From NCBI GenBank assembly GCA_964619675.1, contig CAZUEO010000001.1, positions 124,001-188,000 of the forward strand: a stretch of 64,000 nucleotides of DNA, in the 5' to 3' direction. This DNA is from JAPLMW01 sp964619675 (GTDB taxonomy: Bacteria > Planctomycetota > Phycisphaerae > Sedimentisphaerales > UBA12454). The notes beneath the pieces are model-generated. The model was not told the origin of the DNA. It saw nothing but the letters and a program-made list of their open reading frames with translations, and did not search any database. Each line of letters opens with the position of its first letter. Position 1 is the first letter of the stretch. Positions 42,620 to 50,391 of this stretch are shown one piece after another. The translations under genes and the position numbers were made by a program.

Positions 42620-42658
42620 TGTATTAGTATATATAATACACTTTGACTAATTTGTCAA
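42620..42658 (-). promoter_or_regulatory. YtrA-type operator and sigma70 promoter
   Basis: On the minus strand: TTGACA (42653-42658), a 17-bp spacer and TATATA (42630-42635). The inverted repeat TGTATTA (42620-42626) / TAATACA (42634-42640) covers the -10. The regulator start is 19 bp downstream of the operator. This suits autorepression. Confidence 0.88.
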
Positions 42659-42760
42659 GCCTTTTTTAAATAATTTTTTAGAGATGTTTTAACTTCTTTA
42701 CGAATAAGCTCTTATGTTGAGTTTGTTTAGCGAGGATTTATACTTCAGGCAGATTAAATT

Positions 42761-43693
42761 TTAGAAAACGCTGACCTTAATGCCTTTTTTGCTGGTTTTG
42801 TTGAAGGTCTTTTTCATTTTCTCAAGTGCTGCCTTCAATTCTTCGCTGCTATCAACGAGGTTTTCATAAAGTTTATCGTCGTTGATAAGTTTTCCCACGG
42901 TGCCCTGGCCGCTGTTGATTTTGTTAAGCGTCCTGCGAAGCTCGATAAGCGTTTCGCCCAGCTCTTCACTGGTCTGCGTAACCGATTCTGAGACAGAAGC
43001 CATTTTTTCTTTACCTGTCTGGGAAAACTCTTTTATCTGCTGAAGCGTTGTGACGGATTCTTCCGTAGCTTTTGAGAGATTTGCAAGCGTTTTTTTAAGG
43101 TTCTGCTGGTTGTTGATATCACCGACTATGGTATTGAGGTTATCGGTCAGTGTTGTAACCTTTACGAAAAATGTATCTATTTTATTCTGCAATTCCGGCG
43201 GTATCAGTTCGAATTCGCCTGCCGAGCCGTCTAATGCCTGGATAAGCATTCCCTGCTGCAGGAATTTCGGTTCGAGCTTGTCAAGTTCTTCTGCCGTCAT
43301 CGGTTCTGTTATCAGGTCGATATAGCTGCTGCCCATCCCGCGTTTGCCGAGCCTGGCTTTCGCGTTACTGGGAATGGTTGAATATTTTCGGTCTATTGAC
43401 ATATCCACCGTTACCTGGTGGGTAAATTTGTCATCTTCATCCTCAAAGGGCATCGGTGGTCCAACATACGTTACTCTGCCTACCTGGTAGCCGCAGTATC
43501 TTACAGGTGTGTTTTCCTGGACCCCGGGCGCAAATGGAAGTCCGACTTTTATGGAGTAGGATGTTAGCTTGGTTACCGTTACCGGCAGTTCGCCGAAGAG
43601 GAAAACCATATAGGCAAAAACGAGGACACCGACTATTACAAAGGCACCAACAATCATATTCCGTCTGTTCTGTAGGTAATCATAATCACTCAT
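42761..43693 (-). CDS. MCE/MlaD-domain protein
   Basis: A 310-residue protein with one N-terminal helix (MIVGAFVIVGVLVFAYMVFL). An MCE domain follows (about 42-130: YSIKVGLPFAPGVQENTPVR, then YCGYQVGRVTYV), and then a long helical tail (about 160-300) with coiled-coil features. MCE proteins bind and pass lipids between membranes. No MlaE or MlaF partner is adjacent. A MerR-type gene lies just upstream, 11 bp away. Confidence 0.9.
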   Translation of the reverse strand: MSDYDYLQNRRNMIVGAFVIVGVLVFAYMVFLFGELPVTVTKLTSYSIKVGLPFAPGVQENTPVRYCGYQVGRVTYVGPPMPFEDEDDKFTHQVTVDMSIDRKYSTIPSNAKARLGKRGMGSSYIDLITEPMTAEELDKLEPKFLQQGMLIQALDGSAGEFELIPPELQNKIDTFFVKVTTLTDNLNTIVGDINNQQNLKKTLANLSKATEESVTTLQQIKEFSQTGKEKMASVSESVTQTSEELGETLIELRRTLNKINSGQGTVGKLINDDKLYENLVDSSEELKAALEKMKKTFNKTSKKGIKVSVF

Positions 43694-43704
43694 TAGGTTA
43701 TTCC

Positions 43705-43950
43705 TTAAATGTCCTGTCTGCCTTCGAGAAAGAGTTCCCGTATCGCACGAAGCGGATAGCCCGACTTATTGAGTTTTTTTATAAGTTTTATTCTGTCGAC
43801 GGCCCGTCCGTCGAAAAGCCTTCTGTTTGTCTTGCTTACCAGTGTCGGCTTTATAAGCCCTACCATTATATAATATTGCAGCGACTGTGTCGAAATACCT
43901 GCCTGGCGGGCAGCCTGACCTATAGACATTAACTTTACTTTTGCCTTCAT
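43705..43950 (-). CDS. small MerR-type helix-turn-helix protein
   Basis: An 81-residue protein, essentially only the MerR DNA-binding domain: SIGQAARQAGISTQSLQYYI, then RLFDGRAVDRIKLIKKL, with RAIRELFLEG at the end. There is no effector domain. The ATG at 43950 lies 2 bp after the yidD stop; longer upstream ORF text is the yidD shadow. It may control mlaD next to it. Confidence 0.85.
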   Translation of the reverse strand: MKAKVKLMSIGQAARQAGISTQSLQYYIMVGLIKPTLVSKTNRRLFDGRAVDRIKLIKKLNKSGYPLRAIRELFLEGRQDI

Positions 43951-43952
43951 AG

Positions 43953-44222
43953 TCAATAATTTTTTGTCTGCTCCGGCGGCGGGTCGTAGCCTTGCGGACC
44001 GAAAGGATGACATCGCAAAAGCCGCTTTACCGCAAGAAAAACACCCTTGGCCGGGCCGAACAGCCTGATAGCCTCAATAGCGTAATTACTGCAGCTCGGA
44101 ACAAATCTGCATTGAGTTCCAAAAACAGGGCTCAAAACAGATTGATAGAGCCTTATGACCCAAACAAGACTCTCGGCCACCAGAAAAGAGACATATTCAA
44201 TTTTTATCCTGTCTTTTTTCAA
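43953..44222 (-). CDS. yidD: membrane protein insertion efficiency factor YidD
   Basis: An 89-residue amphipathic membrane-associated protein. Signatures are LYQSVLSPVFGTQCRFVPSC and SNYAIEAIRLFGPAKG, with three conserved Cys and LLRCHPFGPQGYDP at the end. It overlaps rnpA by 26 bp, a common arrangement. yidC does not follow; a MerR gene does. Confidence 0.95.
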   Translation of the reverse strand: MKKDRIKIEYVSFLVAESLVWVIRLYQSVLSPVFGTQCRFVPSCSNYAIEAIRLFGPAKGVFLAVKRLLRCHPFGPQGYDPPPEQTKNY

Positions 44223-44592
44223 GAAGCTTTTGTCCCTGACTTACGAGTTCCAAAAATGAGTCTCTGACCTGACGGAGACTTAATCTTTTTATATCACAAG
44301 ACTTATCTTTAGACAATAGGCCGGAAAAAATTATAAGGTAATCGAAGTTATCAGGGATTGTATGCTGGTTTAATCGGAAGGCTTCTCTGGCGAGTCTTTT
44401 TAGCCTGTTTCTGACGACTGCAGGAGCAGTTTTTGAGCTTACAGAAACGGCAAACCTTGCCGTTGAGGCATTGTTGGGGGCGATGTACAGCGTCATTAAT
44501 TTATTTTTTACGGATAGCTTATATTTCAAAACCGTTCTGAAATCGGATTTTGAGGTCAGCTTTGCAGATTTTGGAAATTTATATTTTGGCAT
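44197..44592 (-). CDS. rnpA: ribonuclease P protein component
   Basis: A 131-residue basic protein that helps the RNase P RNA process tRNA 5' ends. The signature VVRNRLKRLAREAFRLNQ (RNxxKR) and the N-terminal LTSKSDFRTVLKYKLSVKN fit. rpmH, normally just upstream, is absent here; a CPA2 antiporter takes its place. Confidence 0.94.
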   Translation of the reverse strand: MPKYKFPKSAKLTSKSDFRTVLKYKLSVKNKLMTLYIAPNNASTARFAVSVSSKTAPAVVRNRLKRLAREAFRLNQHTIPDNFDYLIIFSGLLSKDKSCDIKRLSLRQVRDSFLELVSQGQKLLEKRQDKN

Positions 44593-44605
44593 TCGGCTAT
44601 AAAGG

Positions 44606-46303
44606 TTATGTAGTCATTGTCGCCATTTCGTCGGCCTGCTTGTGTTTTTTCACGACCTCAGCACTGATTTTCCGGTTCACTGTTTTTGCATTAATCGCAC
44701 CGACGAGTTTATCATCACTGCCTGATACCACAGGCATATATTCAAGATCGAATCGTTTCATATGCTCCATTGCTTTGGCCAGCGGTGTATTCCAGGTTGT
44801 TTTATCGTCTGCGGATTGAGCGATATCGCAGGCTAAAAGCCATTTTGCCGCTGTCTGATGTGAGAAAGTCTGCTTGATGCCGGCCAGTGTAACGATTCCC
44901 TTGAGTTTGAACTGGTTATCCACAACCGGATAATAAAAGCTGTCACTTTTGCTTAACGTCTCGAGAATCGCATCGAGAGGCAAATCTTCCCTGAGCGTAA
45001 CGGGATTTGAGTCCATAACTTCCTTTACGGAGTATTGTTTGATAAGGTCTTCTTCCGTAACATCAAGGCCTGCCTCACCGGCTTTTTTAACACTGATTTT
45101 TACGCAGATCGGGCCGAATATCTGGAAGATAAATATGCCTGCGATTATCACTGCCAGCATTAGTGCACGAACCTCGCCTTCGAATCTGGAACTTGCTACT
45201 ATAAGCAGGGCAATCGCTACCGTTCCCTGCTGGTAAAGACTGAATCCCAGATATTTGCGAATCGAAGGGCAGGCTCCGGAAAAAATGGCGCCAAGCCGGG
45301 AGCCTACGGTTTTGCCGACAACTGTGCCAAAGACATACGCCGCCAGTACAGGCAGCATAATTTTGCTTGTGCCGGAAAGGTCAAGAGACGCACCGATAAT
45401 AACGAAGAACAGTACATATAACGGCGGAGAAAATCTGCGAATGGTCTCAAAACTCGATTCACTTCGCCTTGGAGCGGCATTTATCAGTGTAGCTCCGCAG
45501 GCCATCGACGATAAAATAACGTCAAAACCGAGAGATATGGATAGCCCTACTATTACTATGAGGATTCCTACTGTAGCGATAAACAGTTTTTCAGCGTCTT
45601 CGATTCGGGTCATAAGCCACTTAAGAAACATTCCCACCATAAACCCCATTATCAGCGACCCGCCGGCTTCGTAAAGGGCATTCAAAAGCAGAATGCCGAA
45701 ACTTGTTTGGTGTGCTGAACCGATCAGTATTTCGGAAACAGCGACGCTGATTATATACAGCAGAGCCGCCAGGGCATCATCGAGAGCAACGATTGTAATG
45801 ACCATTGTCGTCAATGGGCCGCGGCACTTATATTCCCACAGCACCGCCATAGTCGAAGCCGGGTCAGTCGCCGAACAAATCGCCCCGAACACGATTGCCG
45901 CCGCTGCCGCTATCTTCCAGTCGAAGAACAGCAGCAACGCGAAGAAACACAGCAGCCCTGCGAATAAGGCTGCTGCGGCTCCTTCATACAGCAGGATATA
46001 AAGAACCTGTTTGCCGTATTTGACGAATATGTCTTTTTTTAGTTCGCCGCCGATGAGAAAACCGATTATGCCCAGGGCGAACATATTCAGCGGGCGGAAG
46101 GATTCTACAACCTGGTGCGGAATGACCTTCAGTATCGGCCCTAAAACTATTCCCATCGCGACGTAACCCACGACCTGCGGGATGTGCAGTTTCTGGAATA
46201 TATGCGCGCCGGCGGTAGCAAAAAATATCGCTATCCCGATCATTAAAAGCATGTTCAGATGATGAATGTCGAACGTCTGAAAATTTTCAAGTATCGTTGC
46301 CAT
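44606..46303 (-). CDS. CPA2 cation:proton antiporter with CBS domains
   Basis: About 565 residues. Thirteen or so helices of the KefB type are seen: VVGYVAMGIVLGPIL, GAICSATDPASTMAVL and the acidic VALDDALAALLYI region. Two CBS domains follow in the cytoplasm (VKEVMDSNPVTLREDLPL and the final TPLAKAMEHMKRFDLEYMPV), instead of the TrkA-N domain of Kef. CBS pairs usually sense adenine nucleotides. The ATG at 46303 is used; a GTG at 46327 is possible. Confidence 0.9.
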   Translation of the reverse strand: MATILENFQTFDIHHLNMLLMIGIAIFFATAGAHIFQKLHIPQVVGYVAMGIVLGPILKVIPHQVVESFRPLNMFALGIIGFLIGGELKKDIFVKYGKQVLYILLYEGAAAALFAGLLCFFALLLFFDWKIAAAAAIVFGAICSATDPASTMAVLWEYKCRGPLTTMVITIVALDDALAALLYIISVAVSEILIGSAHQTSFGILLLNALYEAGGSLIMGFMVGMFLKWLMTRIEDAEKLFIATVGILIVIVGLSISLGFDVILSSMACGATLINAAPRRSESSFETIRRFSPPLYVLFFVIIGASLDLSGTSKIMLPVLAAYVFGTVVGKTVGSRLGAIFSGACPSIRKYLGFSLYQQGTVAIALLIVASSRFEGEVRALMLAVIIAGIFIFQIFGPICVKISVKKAGEAGLDVTEEDLIKQYSVKEVMDSNPVTLREDLPLDAILETLSKSDSFYYPVVDNQFKLKGIVTLAGIKQTFSHQTAAKWLLACDIAQSADDKTTWNTPLAKAMEHMKRFDLEYMPVVSGSDDKLVGAINAKTVNRKISAEVVKKHKQADEMATMTT

Positions 46304-46555
46304 GGCTTTGCCCGTATAAATTATCACCAGAATTAAAAACGGATAATTTTAGGTATCTGTTGAATTGGTTGCAAGATAAAAACGATGCGCTATTATAGTA
46401 TGCAGTGATTGTTTAAAGCAATTTAAAAATCTGATTTTTCAGCCATTTAATGAATTTTTATGCCAAAAACCGCGATTCTACAGGTCTTTTTTGATTATGT
46501 AAAAGCCGATGAAAATTTTTAAGGATTTCTCTTGACAGATAATTAGCATATATAT

Positions 46556-46573
46556 AGTTTATATATTAACAAT
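46556..46573 (+). promoter_or_regulatory. candidate MarR operator, upstream copy
   Basis: AGTTTATATATTAACAAT, nearly identical (17 of 18) to the site at 47099-47116. TTGACA at 46532-46537 gives a likely -35. The site lies 20 bp before the marR start. Confidence 0.6.
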
Positions 46574-46593
46574 TTAATTGCGGAAAGATTACT

Positions 46594-47073
46594 ATGTCGC
46601 TCAAAGAAGAATTAAAGTTAAAAAAGGGATTCGACATAGTCGAACACGAAGCCCTGCTGAATGTCTATTATACGGCAAGTATGCTCAAAAAACGTGCCGA
46701 TGCATTTTTCAGGACTTTGGGTCTGACCGATGTTCAGTTTAACGTTATGATGCTTTTGCATTATCACAGCGGCACCCAAGGCGGCCTGAGTCAGGCACAA
46801 TTGAGTGATATGATGCTCGTCAACCGCGCTAATATTACCACACTGATAGACAGGATGGAAAAATCCTTGCTTGTTATGCGAACATCCGCTTTCGGCGACA
46901 GACGAACAAATATAATTAAGCTGACCGGCAAGGGCAAAAGGCTTTTTGCAAAGGCCGAGCCTTTATATGCGAAGCAGGTACAGCAGGTAATGTCAGGCGT
47001 TGCCGCATCAGAACAGAAAAAACTGATAGCAGCTCTCGAAAAGGTAAGAGCTAATATAAATAAATCGGTATAA
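46594..47073 (+). CDS. MarR-family regulator
   Basis: A 159-residue winged-helix regulator: FNVMMLLHYHSGTQGGLSQA, LSDMMLVNRANITTLIDRME and the wing SAFGDRRTNIIKLTGKGKRL with the conserved DxR. Helical ends make the dimer. An 18-bp motif occurs both before this gene and before the next, which suggests that it regulates itself and the membrane protein gene downstream. Confidence 0.92.
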   Translation: MSLKEELKLKKGFDIVEHEALLNVYYTASMLKKRADAFFRTLGLTDVQFNVMMLLHYHSGTQGGLSQAQLSDMMLVNRANITTLIDRMEKSLLVMRTSAFGDRRTNIIKLTGKGKRLFAKAEPLYAKQVQQVMSGVAASEQKKLIAALEKVRANINKSV

Positions 47074-47098
47074 AAACCGCATATTTTTTTAACAGAAT

Positions 47099-47116
47099 AG
47101 TTAATATATTAACAAT
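47099..47116 (+). promoter_or_regulatory. candidate MarR operator, downstream copy
   Basis: Contains the perfect palindrome GTTAATATATTAAC (47100-47113), 29 bp before the next ATG. Confidence 0.6.
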
Positions 47117-47144
47117 ATATATTTAGGCATTGAAGGAGAAAAAT

Positions 47145-47597
47145 ATGAAAGCGAAAGCGCTTCGAATAAGAAATGCTATTTTCTGGATTCTCATCGCAAT
47201 TTTTGCCGCAATGTTCGCTACCATCTCGGGCCTGGGCAGACAGTGGGGGCCTAAGTTGCCTTCCTGCACGATTATTTACATTGCCGGCATCTTCCTCATA
47301 TTGGCGGTGGTGCTTGTAGTGCTGACGGTAAAACTTAAAGAGCAGGGCATACGAAAATTCTTCTTCATATTGACAGGCGCTTCCGCTGCAGGTATTACGA
47401 GCTGCATCATGTTGCATAATCTCATCTATGCTTTGTGTATTATGTGGTTTGGCAGGAACTTTTGGGGAAAAGGAGGGGATGAAGCCGTCTTTTTCATCCT
47501 GGCTGTTTTTGTCATGCCGGCGTTGTTTGTCGTCGGGTCGCTGGGAAGCATTGTGCTTCTCATGTCAGCCAGGTCGAAAAAAAGAATCTTAATTTGA
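47145..47597 (+). CDS. four-helix membrane protein, unknown
   Basis: A 150-residue protein with four hydrophobic helices (about 9-28, 44-66, 73-95, 115-142). No family is recognised. The ATG at 47145 has an AAGGAG ribosome site. It is downstream of marR and a shared operator-like motif, so it is probably the regulated target. Confidence 0.7.
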   Translation: MKAKALRIRNAIFWILIAIFAAMFATISGLGRQWGPKLPSCTIIYIAGIFLILAVVLVVLTVKLKEQGIRKFFFILTGASAAGITSCIMLHNLIYALCIMWFGRNFWGKGGDEAVFFILAVFVMPALFVVGSLGSIVLLMSARSKKRILI

Positions 47598-47678
47598 TTT
47601 GCTGGTATTTAAAAAGGACTTTAAAGAAAAATGTCGGATGATACAATAATATTAACGAATTATTGAAGGGAGAAAAAA

Positions 47679-47810
47679 ATGTTTATTACACTTTTAATCG
47701 CGACACTTCAGGGCATTGCATAGATGCTTCTGGTTTTCTTTATTTTTGCGCTTGTGGCCTATGTTATCGCCCGTGTATTTGAAATGAAAAATAAGGCCAA
47801 AGATGCTTAA
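47679..47810 (+). pseudogene. tiny membrane ORF split by an in-frame TAG
   Basis: A GAAGGGAG ribosome site precedes ATG 47679. Fourteen codons (MFITLLIATLQGIA) reach TAG at 47721. The same frame continues at once with ATG 47724 for 28 codons (MLLVFFIFALVAYV...), ending at TAA 47808. Read through, it would be a 43-residue single-helix membrane protein. It may be a recent nonsense mutation, a pair of micro-ORFs with re-initiation, or TAG read-through. Confidence 0.5.
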
Positions 47811-47906
47811 CAGCTGTTTTTTTTCTTTGCTGAAGCTACGAAGAAACCGGCTACGGAGGGCAGGCACAAATAAACACGATAAGAATCTAATACAGGAGAC
47901 ATAATT

Positions 47907-49361
47907 ATGAGACGGACATCAATAGGATTTAAAATTGGTATTGTATTGGCAGTATTGCATCTTGGTTTGGCAATATATGCTTTTTCTGCGTATATCAATT
48001 GCAAATCAAGCACTGCAGGACTTGTATTTATTACTTTCTTTTTTCTGGATGCTCCGCTTTTATTAATACCAAGGTCTATATTCAGCATATTCGGTGAAAT
48101 TAGGCCATTGATTGAATACGGCGTTCTCGGGTCAGCGCTTTGGTTTCTTATTCCATATCTGATAGATAGAATATTTACATATACTTTTCCTAATGTAATA
48201 AAATTAGTAAGGGCAATAATAATAATTGCAGCTATTCCGGTGATATTATTTAGTTTTAAACATTTGAGCCATTTTGCCATAAGACATTTAATTAAACAGA
48301 AAAGACCTGTTGAACTGAAAAAATCGCTGAATAAAGCTTCGTCAGATTTTGTTACCGAAAGGGTTGTTTTCAGTAATGGTACGGACATACCAATAATAAA
48401 CGGCATCTACCGGATAAACTGCAGCGCCGGCAATGATGGGCAGGTTATGGCGGCCTTGCGAAGCGAGGTTGTGTTTCTCAACGACAAATATCAGGAGCAG
48501 AGTCGGCTGGGTTTTGGCGGTTTGGGATTCAATACGATACGGCCGTTAAATTCCGATGCCGCCGATTCCTGCAGATTTCTTGGGTATAGATATGGCAAAG
48601 GCGTATATGTTTTTGACCACCAGGGGAAAAAAGTCTGGAAGTTCACTCCATCGGATAATAAAACCGGCGGCATTGACGGAGCAAGTTTTGGAGATGTGGA
48701 TGGCGATGGAAAAACTGAAATTGCTGTTTTCTACCGATACACGCAGGGGATACAGCTTCTGGACTGCAACGGCAATACTAAATGGACACATCCTGTAGAT
48801 GCTCTGGGACATTTGGAAATGGCAGATGTTGATGACGACGGCAGAGCAGAAATCATTTATGACAATTCCAATAATGCAAGCGGGAAAACTTATTTTGAGA
48901 TGCTGAATGTGACCGGTACAGTGATAAAAAAACTAGAAATTGCGACAACATCATACGAATTTGCTTTGATTAAATGGCCCAATGCCGAACTTAAACCGAA
49001 TATACTGCTGACTGAAAACAATAAAATCAGACTTGTTGATTTGAAAGGTGATACTGTTATTTCGCTCGATGCGCCGGGCTGCAGAGAATTCGGGAATGTA
49101 AAGGCAGCAGCGGTTAAATTTAAAAAACTACAGCCGCCATACCTTGTAGTTAGAAAAGGCCTGCATCCCGACCTTTTAGTTATGTATGTCTATAACCATA
49201 ATGGGAAATTGGTATATCAAAGAACCGATGTGTTCAAGTATGGAGTATCTAATGCAGCTATTGCTGTTGTGCCCGAAAGTGAAACTGAAGGCGAAAAATT
49301 ATTATTGGGGGCCGAGCGTGACAATAAAGCTGTTATATTAGAGTATTCCTCCTCACAATGA
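47907..49361 (+). CDS. membrane-anchored VCBS/FG-GAP-type repeat protein
   Basis: A 484-residue protein. The first about 130 residues hold four helices. The rest is a beta-propeller-like domain with calcium-loop repeats: SFGDVDGDGKTEIAVFYR and MADVDDDGRAEIIYDNS. Other blades are degenerate. The pattern fits VCBS/FG-GAP proteins displayed outside the cell. The function is unknown. A ribosome site (ACAGGAGAC) precedes the ATG. Its stop overlaps the hydrolase start (ATGA), so the two are coupled. Confidence 0.75.
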   Translation: MRRTSIGFKIGIVLAVLHLGLAIYAFSAYINCKSSTAGLVFITFFFLDAPLLLIPRSIFSIFGEIRPLIEYGVLGSALWFLIPYLIDRIFTYTFPNVIKLVRAIIIIAAIPVILFSFKHLSHFAIRHLIKQKRPVELKKSLNKASSDFVTERVVFSNGTDIPIINGIYRINCSAGNDGQVMAALRSEVVFLNDKYQEQSRLGFGGLGFNTIRPLNSDAADSCRFLGYRYGKGVYVFDHQGKKVWKFTPSDNKTGGIDGASFGDVDGDGKTEIAVFYRYTQGIQLLDCNGNTKWTHPVDALGHLEMADVDDDGRAEIIYDNSNNASGKTYFEMLNVTGTVIKKLEIATTSYEFALIKWPNAELKPNILLTENNKIRLVDLKGDTVISLDAPGCREFGNVKAAAVKFKKLQPPYLVVRKGLHPDLLVMYVYNHNGKLVYQRTDVFKYGVSNAAIAVVPESETEGEKLLLGAERDNKAVILEYSSSQ

Positions 49362-50344
49362 ATATTAACGAACTAAAAGAACAATTGCGGGCAATAGGTG
49401 AAAAAACGGCTGATTGTTCGGTGGCTAATTCATATCTTCGCTTTTATGGTTTGGATTTGGCGAATGAAACAATCGAACATCGGTTCGGCACATTCCAGAG
49501 CAATGGTTTTGTATTGGCAGGGCATATCTTCATCCCGTTAGAGACAGGCCGCTTGCAGCGGCCGTCAGGCGTCAATGACGCCTTGTCTCTAAAGGGATTC
49601 AAACCCATTAATTACAAAGCAACGGTTGTTGTTCTTCACGGTTACCTGAGCCATAGCGGCCTGTTGAGTAAAATCACCAGATATTTAGTTGAAGCCGGTT
49701 TTGCAGTTGCCGTATATGACCTGCCTGGCCATGGTTTGTCGAGCGGTGAGCCGACTATGATTGAAGATTTCTCGCAGTATAGCGATTCGCTCGGCGATTT
49801 TATGAGTGTTATAAGGCCAATTCTGCACGGCCCGTATTACATAATCGGACACAGTACAGGCTCAGCAGTTATAATTGATTATCTTCTTACGGGCCGAGAT
49901 GATTTCGATAAAATAATTTTAACTGCGCCTTTGGTGCGAAGCGATTTATGGTTTTTGTCGAAATTCGTTTACAGGATGTATCAGCCTTTTACAAAAAATA
50001 TTCCCAGGCTCTTTCGCAAAGTCTCTTCCGATAAGGATTTTCTAAGATTTGTCAGATGCGAAGACCCTCTGCAGGCCAAAAAGGTTTCCTGCAGGTGGAT
50101 TGATGCCCTTTTCAAATGGAACAGAAAAATCACAAATGCAAAAAGCATTAACAGGCCGGTAAAAGTCATTCAGGGCACAAGCGATAATATAGTAGCTTGG
50201 AAGTATAATCTGAAATTCATTCAATCAAAGTTTAGCAAAGCTGAAATTGAGCTGATTGAAAACGGCAGACACGAGTTGTTCAATGAATCTGCCGAAATAC
50301 GAGCGATGGTTTTTTCGCAAATAAAAGATTTTCTTGGAGAATAA
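49358..50344 (+). CDS. alpha/beta hydrolase (monoacylglycerol lipase/S33 type)
   Basis: A 328-residue hydrolase. VVVLHGYLSHSGLL holds the oxyanion region, YIIGHSTGSAV the nucleophile Ser, VIQGTSDNIVAW the Asp and IENGRHELFNES the His. There is no signal peptide. Residues of about 60-79, just before the HG loop, are encoded by a 63-bp palindromic element (49534-49596) inserted in frame. This adds 21 residues at the edge of the domain and probably leaves the fold intact. It is coupled to the VCBS-type gene upstream. Confidence 0.88.
   Translation: MNINELKEQLRAIGEKTADCSVANSYLRFYGLDLANETIEHRFGTFQSNGFVLAGHIFIPLETGRLQRPSGVNDALSLKGFKPINYKATVVVLHGYLSHSGLLSKITRYLVEAGFAVAVYDLPGHGLSSGEPTMIEDFSQYSDSLGDFMSVIRPILHGPYYIIGHSTGSAVIIDYLLTGRDDFDKIILTAPLVRSDLWFLSKFVYRMYQPFTKNIPRLFRKVSSDKDFLRFVRCEDPLQAKKVSCRWIDALFKWNRKITNAKSINRPVKVIQGTSDNIVAWKYNLKFIQSKFSKAEIELIENGRHELFNESAEIRAMVFSQIKDFLGE
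49534..49596. repeat. 63-bp cruciform-forming element inside the hydrolase gene
   Basis: Outer arms CCCGTTAGAGACA (49534-49546) and TGTCTCTAAAGGG (49584-49596) are complementary but for one base. Inside are two perfect hairpins, GGCCGCT-TGC-AGCGGCC (49547-49563) and GGCGTCA-A-TGACGCC (49568-49582). The length is a multiple of three, and no stop is introduced. Confidence 0.85.
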
Positions 50345-50347
50345 AAA

Positions 50348-50372
50348 AGCCCCTGTTGCAGGGACAGGGGCT
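50348..50372. terminator. bidirectional terminator, hydrolase and pckG
   Basis: AGCCCCTGT (50348-50356) pairs with ACAGGGGCT (50364-50372). There are A-runs on the left and an AT-rich right flank, so it can serve both convergent genes. Confidence 0.75.
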
Positions 50373-50391
50373 GAATATTTTTAATTCGTGG

